From the NCBI GenBank assembly GCA_018857735.1, contig JABMCL010000602.1:33501-97500 (forward strand): a DNA stretch of 64,000 nt. The letters are read 5' to 3'. Shown piece by piece: positions 56,660 through 64,000 of the stretch (positions are counted from its first letter, which is position 1; each line of letters starts with the position of its first letter). The notes under the pieces are model-generated. The model saw only the letters and a list, made by a program, of their open reading frames with translations, ran no database searches and was not told where the DNA came from. Source of the stretch: Alviniconcha marisindica (lineage: Eukaryota; Mollusca; Gastropoda; Provannidae). The translations under genes and the position numbers were made by a program.

Positions 56660-57460
56660 AAGGGGTTATGAGCTTGTAGAATATGGATGGTGTTTGAGTG
56701 AGCGAACAGAATGTATATGATTAAACTTAGAAACAGGTTATTGGTAATCAGTGTTTGTATCGTTGTCTCTCTGAGTCCCTATGTCTTCGGTTGAAAGGAA
56801 GCGTAACAGCGTGGCACTCGTATGCATTAAATTAAATATTATATATTAATAATAATATTAAATAATTATTAAAGAAACTAGCTGTTTGGAAATTTGTGTT
56901 TGATGTACATATTTATTTTTATATTTGTCTACAGATTGATTTTGAGGATTTAACTTGGGAAAGGGTTTACATATTATGAGAAGAGTTTTGAAATGTGCAT
57001 TTGTTTATAACAGAGTTTGCTCATCCTTAAGCGACTCTGTGCGATTGACGAGGACGTAAAAACCAGTAAGAACTAATTAACCTTGTTTCTGCTAATACGA
57101 TAGTAAAAAAAACGACGTATGCCGTCGAAGGGTTAGTGGATATACGTAACTTATTACTCTCTCTCATCATATTTCCGACATAAGCGTTTGTGGCCAGATG
57201 AACTATAGCAGTGTGCGCATTTTCAGTAGATAACATAAGTTCTAACCTTGGGGCATGCTTCTTGTCCTTACGATTATCCCTTCGGTGATTTGCTCGGAAG
57301 ATGACAGCGTGGATGCCTAGCAGGCTACACAAGGGTTATCGGTGGTCGAAAGTAAGCTTCAGTCACAGGTGTAGGCTAGTTGTTGTAAATGGGAATACAT
57401 TTTGCCTGTAATGATTATAGTATCTGCCTACTACTGAAGTTTGTTTACATCACCTACGAG
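56660..57460. other. Intergenic, no gene seen
   Basis: AT-rich sequence with no convincing exon or element on either strand. Confidence 0.5.
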
Positions 57461-57462
57461 AG

Positions 57463-57754
<292 letters not shown>

Positions 57755-58089
57755 CAACGATATGTGAACTCGCAATCGCTGGCTGAGTCCGGAGTGCTAT
57801 AACCATTAGACCAGGAAGATACCTAATAAACCATGGACCTGTATATAGGTCCATGTAACAAACGATGTGTTAGGTGTGTCCGCTCTCACTTCACACAGCG
57901 ACTCGTTCACTTCAATAATCTTCAGCGCTATTGGGTGAATTAGCGAAAGAGGCGTTGCCCATAATACATAATTATACCCTCCATTTACCCTCATTTTCCA
58001 AGTTCTTTTCACACACACACACAATTTTGCCTTCAATAGGTTCAACGGGTCCAGCGCCGATAGAGCACATTAACACAGACAGACCCACA

Positions 58090-58165
58090 CACAGACTCGC
58101 CCTGATACGCTACACTGATAAACGTCCGGGTTGACGGCGTAAAAAACCTAAGTTACTTGCTGACT
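58090..58165 (+). mobile_element. LINE/SINE tail relic
   Basis: cgccctgatacgctacac and gttgacggcgtaaaaaac, a diverged version of the same tail. A second copy lies at 58458-58515. Confidence 0.45.
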
Positions 58166-58302
58166 TGACATTAAGCTTGTCACAGGCATAGGCTAGTTGC
58201 TGTAAATGTGAAGACATTTTGAATGTAATAATTATAGTATTTGCGTACTAAAGTATGTTTACATCACGTACGTGAGTTTGTTCGTTTGTTTGTGTATTTT
58301 TT

Positions 58303-58458
<156 letters not shown>

Positions 58459-58616
58459 CGCCCTGATATGCTACACCGACAAACGTCCTCGTTGACTGGG
58501 TGTAAAAACCTAACTGACCTAACCATACTAACTTAGCCTACTTGCCACACACTCAGAGTCCCACACACAAACTCTTCTTTGTTTATAAGCTAGCCCGTTC
58601 GTGCGCCCGTTGACTC

Positions 58617-58796
58617 ATAGTTCAGGAGCTGTGTCAATGAGAGTCGAGGTGGCCGTCCTGGGCTGTCCGTCCTAACGAGCCTTCTGGTTTCCGTGGACGT
58701 AAAGCTATATTGAACCATGCTTCGGCATTGGTCTCAGCTTGTCCCTAATATGCCAACTGACATCTGAGGACATTAAGCAACACTACCTACCTAACT
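58617..58796 (+). mobile_element. Dispersed repeat C, long form
   Basis: Adds aaccatgcttcggcattggt and gacatctgaggacattaagc after the short form, suggesting the full element is about 180 bases. Confidence 0.65.
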
Positions 58797-59290
58797 GCGC
58801 CCGTTGAGGACGATAGTCTACGACACGATAGCAAAGGCCGCGTTATCTGTAGACTACACGGTCAGCAATCCACAGCAGGTTTTCTTTATAGCAGTTAGTG
58901 ATCATGCATTTCGTAACAACTCAAACATAAATATTATCTGTGCCTGCAGTACCTTGCTCGTTGCTCTCGCTTCAAGGACGTGTTTGTGCTAGCTGCTTAT
59001 AGTTCTGATTATACATTTCGCAACAGATCAAAAATTTCTGTGCCCGCAGTGACGTTGCTTGTTTGAATGTGTTTGTGTCGCTAGACTTGACAAATAAGCC
59101 TAGAACGCGCTTTTTTGTGTGTGCGGAAGAGAGAGGTTATTCCCTCTGCAATACAGTGCACCTATCTGTGCCCTGTGAACTAAAGTGCAGAGAAAAAAAT
59201 GCATCCCTATTGGAGGAGATCCTGCTTTTTATTGTTGCTTTCGTGTACCCTGGTTGACGGTAAGGCTTTCCATGATCAAGATTAGGTCGT

Positions 59291-59492
59291 CTTAACCCTT
59301 TCACTGCCATGCTTACCACGCCATCACTCGGAAGACGACCAATAAAAGTGCCAAACCTGAAATCATTATGTTTTTCCTCCTCTTCGCATGAGCACCTGAC
59401 AGGACTTGTATCAAAATGCACAGTACTGAAAGTAGATTTTCTGTGCACTTTAGCCCGGAAATTTAACAGGCTGGGGCAGTGAAGGGGTTAAG
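59291..59492 (-). mobile_element. MITE-like element A, copy 2
   Basis: About 200 bases bounded by cttaaccctttcactgcc and ggcagtgaaggggttaag, near-perfect terminal inverted repeats of 18 bases. No coding capacity. Confidence 0.75.
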
Positions 59493-59584
59493 ATGCTCAA
59501 GCTGACAATGATTGGGGGGTGGGGGGGGGGGGGGGGAGTGGGGGTGCTGGAAAGGAGGTTATGATCTCTTGTGGACAAACACAC

Positions 59585-59690
59585 ACCAGGTGCTGCATAC
59601 CTGTAGCGGTGTTCTGGTCACAGCTTGTTCTGTTCATCAGCAAATAGACTGAGTCATTATGACCGTCATAGTGCAGTGCGTGGACCCATA
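59585..59690. repeat. Dispersed repeat D, copy 2 (inverted)
   Basis: gcaaatagactgagtcatta and tatgaccgtcatag mirror copy 1. Confidence 0.6.
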
Positions 59691-59697
59691 GCCCGCC

Positions 59698-59964
59698 CTG
59701 CGCGCGCGCGCGCGCGCACTCACACATACAGACGCGCGGACTCTCTCTCTCCCTCTCTCTCGCTCGCTCGCTCGCTCTCTGACACACTCCGAGAATCGTT
59801 TTCCGGGGAGGAAGGATGTCGTAAACCAGTGCGTGGAATTTGACTATATCTTTATTTGTCTGTCTTTCCTTCGGTCTGTCTGTCTGTCTGTCTGTCCGTC
59901 CGTCCGTCCGTCCGTCCGTCCATCCGTCCTCCGTCCGTCCGTCCGTCCGTCCGTCCGTCAGTCC

Positions 59965-60027
<63 letters not shown>

Positions 60028-60032
60028 GTCTC

Positions 60033-60074
<42 letters not shown>
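59698..60074 (+). repeat. (CG)n, (CTGT)n, (CCGT)n, (CT)n cluster
   Basis: Includes (CG)8-9 at 59700-59718 (Z-DNA prone), then tetranucleotide and dinucleotide tracts from 59875, about 300 bases upstream of the gene 3 ATG. Confidence 0.9.
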
Positions 60075-60077
<3 letters not shown>

Positions 60078-60379
60078 ATATCTTATTAATTTCTCTACGA
60101 CTATGATTTTCTCTTTTTCTCATCCGATTCAAAAGGAATTTAAAGCAGTTCGATCTGCTGAGTGGGGGAAGGGGGAGCAAACCGAAGGGAGTTTATGCTT
60201 ATAGTTATGTTATTATAATTATTGGTATAATTGGTTATTATTGATCATCATCATCACCATTATCATCGCGGTTGACGGGACCTCAAAATCCAAGAACTAA
60301 CTAAGCAGCAGCAGCAGCAGCATCGCTATTATTTTTTCACTTTTCGCCAGCTTACTCAGCGACACGTCACAAAAAGAAA

Positions 60380-63018
<2,639 letters not shown>

Positions 63019-63049
63019 GTCAGTCCACCACCTGCTTTCTCGTTCTTCT

Positions 63050-63490
63050 CTAACGGAAGGCCGCGGAAGTCTGATGTCTCTCTCCTGTCTGGAATCTCGG
63101 GGCTGTCGTCCGATTCTCCTTTCCTGTCTCCTGTCTTGCTCCTCCGCCTATGATCCTATTGCTCTTTCTGTGTGTCCTTTTTCTACTTGTGGTCCATTCT
63201 TCTTACCTTTTTTTTTCTCTCCTGGTAATTTCCCGTATTTTTTGTTTGTATGAGAGTGTGTTTTGTGTTTTTTTTTTTGCACGGTTCTTGCTGAGCAGCT
63301 AGGAGATGATAGTTGGTAGGTGGTATGTGCAGCTTGCTGCCATATGACACTGGTATATAATATTAATCATCTGTATAATTTTTATTGTAATTGTTTCTGT
63401 CCATTCCTTTGTATACTCGTATACATTCTTCTTCTTCTTCTTCTTCTTCTGTCTGGTACCAATAAATCATACGGAATAGTTGACAGTACC
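63050..63490 (+). mobile_element. Dispersed repeat E, copy 2
   Basis: ggtccattcttcttacc, gagcagctaggagatga, ggtggtatgtgcagcttgct, and aaatcatacggaatagttga. Lies in the intron after exon 4 of gene 3. Confidence 0.6.
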
Positions 63491-63842
63491 AACTTGTCCA
63501 GCATTTTATGCTTGGTTTTGTTGTTGTTGTTGTTGTTGTTGTTAATATGGGCAATACTGGAGGGACTAACTTCAAAAACTTGTATTCGATGTTTGTGTAT
63601 GTATGTTTTGTTTCATCAAGTTTGTGGATGGATGGATTTGAACACTTGGCTTGAGGTAGAAAATTATGAGATTAGTTTTGAAAGGTGCATTTGCTTACGC
63701 GTTGGCAAGAGATTTGTTCCGATATGTAGCGGGCTTATTAACAAGCACATGGAGAGAAGTGATAGGCTTTACCACTGAGCTCGCTCTCGTTTGACGCCAT
63801 AAAGTATGCGTACAAAAAGGTGATACAGCAGTAAACATCTCG

Positions 63843-64000
63843 GTGCGCCGGTTTGGCCCAGCGGTAAGGCGTTAGGCTGGTAAGCAGAGGGGCCTTGATT
63901 CGAATCTGCTTCGGCTCTCTTTTCTCTTCAAAAGCTGTGGTCTGTGGACACTGTCTTGCTGCCCATCTTAGTGCAGAAGTCATTCTGGTGGTGACAGCCG
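63843..64000 (+). mobile_element. tRNA-derived SINE, copy 8 (cut by window edge)
   Basis: gccggtttggcccagcggta, ggccttgattcgaatctgct, then an internal deletion joining ggacactgtcttg to ctgcccatcttag. Confidence 0.8.

Overview
The window is eukaryotic DNA, most probably from a mollusc and plausibly a marine gastropod. The genes have many short exons with GT-AG introns, the introns are packed with microsatellites and minisatellites, and one tRNA-headed SINE family recurs at least eight times. No prokaryotic operon, phage or CRISPR feature is present. Species assignment is inference only; no organism-specific marker could be checked.

Three protein-coding genes can be assembled exon by exon with matching splice phases. 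Gene 1 (+, 95-18923, open at the left edge) is an FGD5/FGD6-type Rho guanine-nucleotide exchange factor. Sixteen exons encode the second half of a DH domain, PH1, a complete FYVE finger, a linker and PH2, followed by a long 3'UTR. Gene 2 (-, 52190 down to 30075, six coding exons, 977 residues predicted) joins an N-terminal MyD88-type death domain to a long disordered region with tyrosine motifs (two YxxM, one YxN) and a C-terminal SH2-like fold whose FLVR arginine position is tryptophan. I know no named protein with this architecture, and it is the best candidate for an undescribed signalling adaptor. Gene 3 (+, 60380-63018, open at the right edge) starts with a good Kozak ATG and encodes an all-beta N-terminal region leading into a segment that resembles the entry to a glycoside-hydrolase barrel.

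Layout: 1-18.9 kb gene 1; 18.9 to about 25.7 kb its likely 3'UTR; about 26.4-30.07 kb the likely 3'UTR of gene 2, so genes 1 and 2 converge; 30.1-37.6 kb the five downstream exons of gene 2; 37.6-51.8 kb its first intron, which is almost all repeats; 51.8-52.2 kb the death-domain exon; 52.2-60.4 kb intergenic, with gene 2 and gene 3 diverging; 60.4 kb to the end gene 3.

The most unusual non-coding theme is that several exon/intron junctions have been tandemly amplified into the downstream intron. The 3' end of the exon plus its 5' splice site is the repeat unit. This is clear at gene 1 exon 11 (5 extra degenerate copies), gene 2 exon 3 (about 22 copies) and gene 3 exon 3 (about 12 copies). 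It is probable at gene 1 exon 6 (one copy), and a similar pattern is seen at the 3' end of the gene 2 coding region. Two further intronic minisatellites carry a strong donor-like motif in most or all units. Other observations are a GC-AG intron, UG-repeat 3' splice sites, a SINE abutting an exon, and a LINE whose 3' tail is shared with SINEs in the same window.
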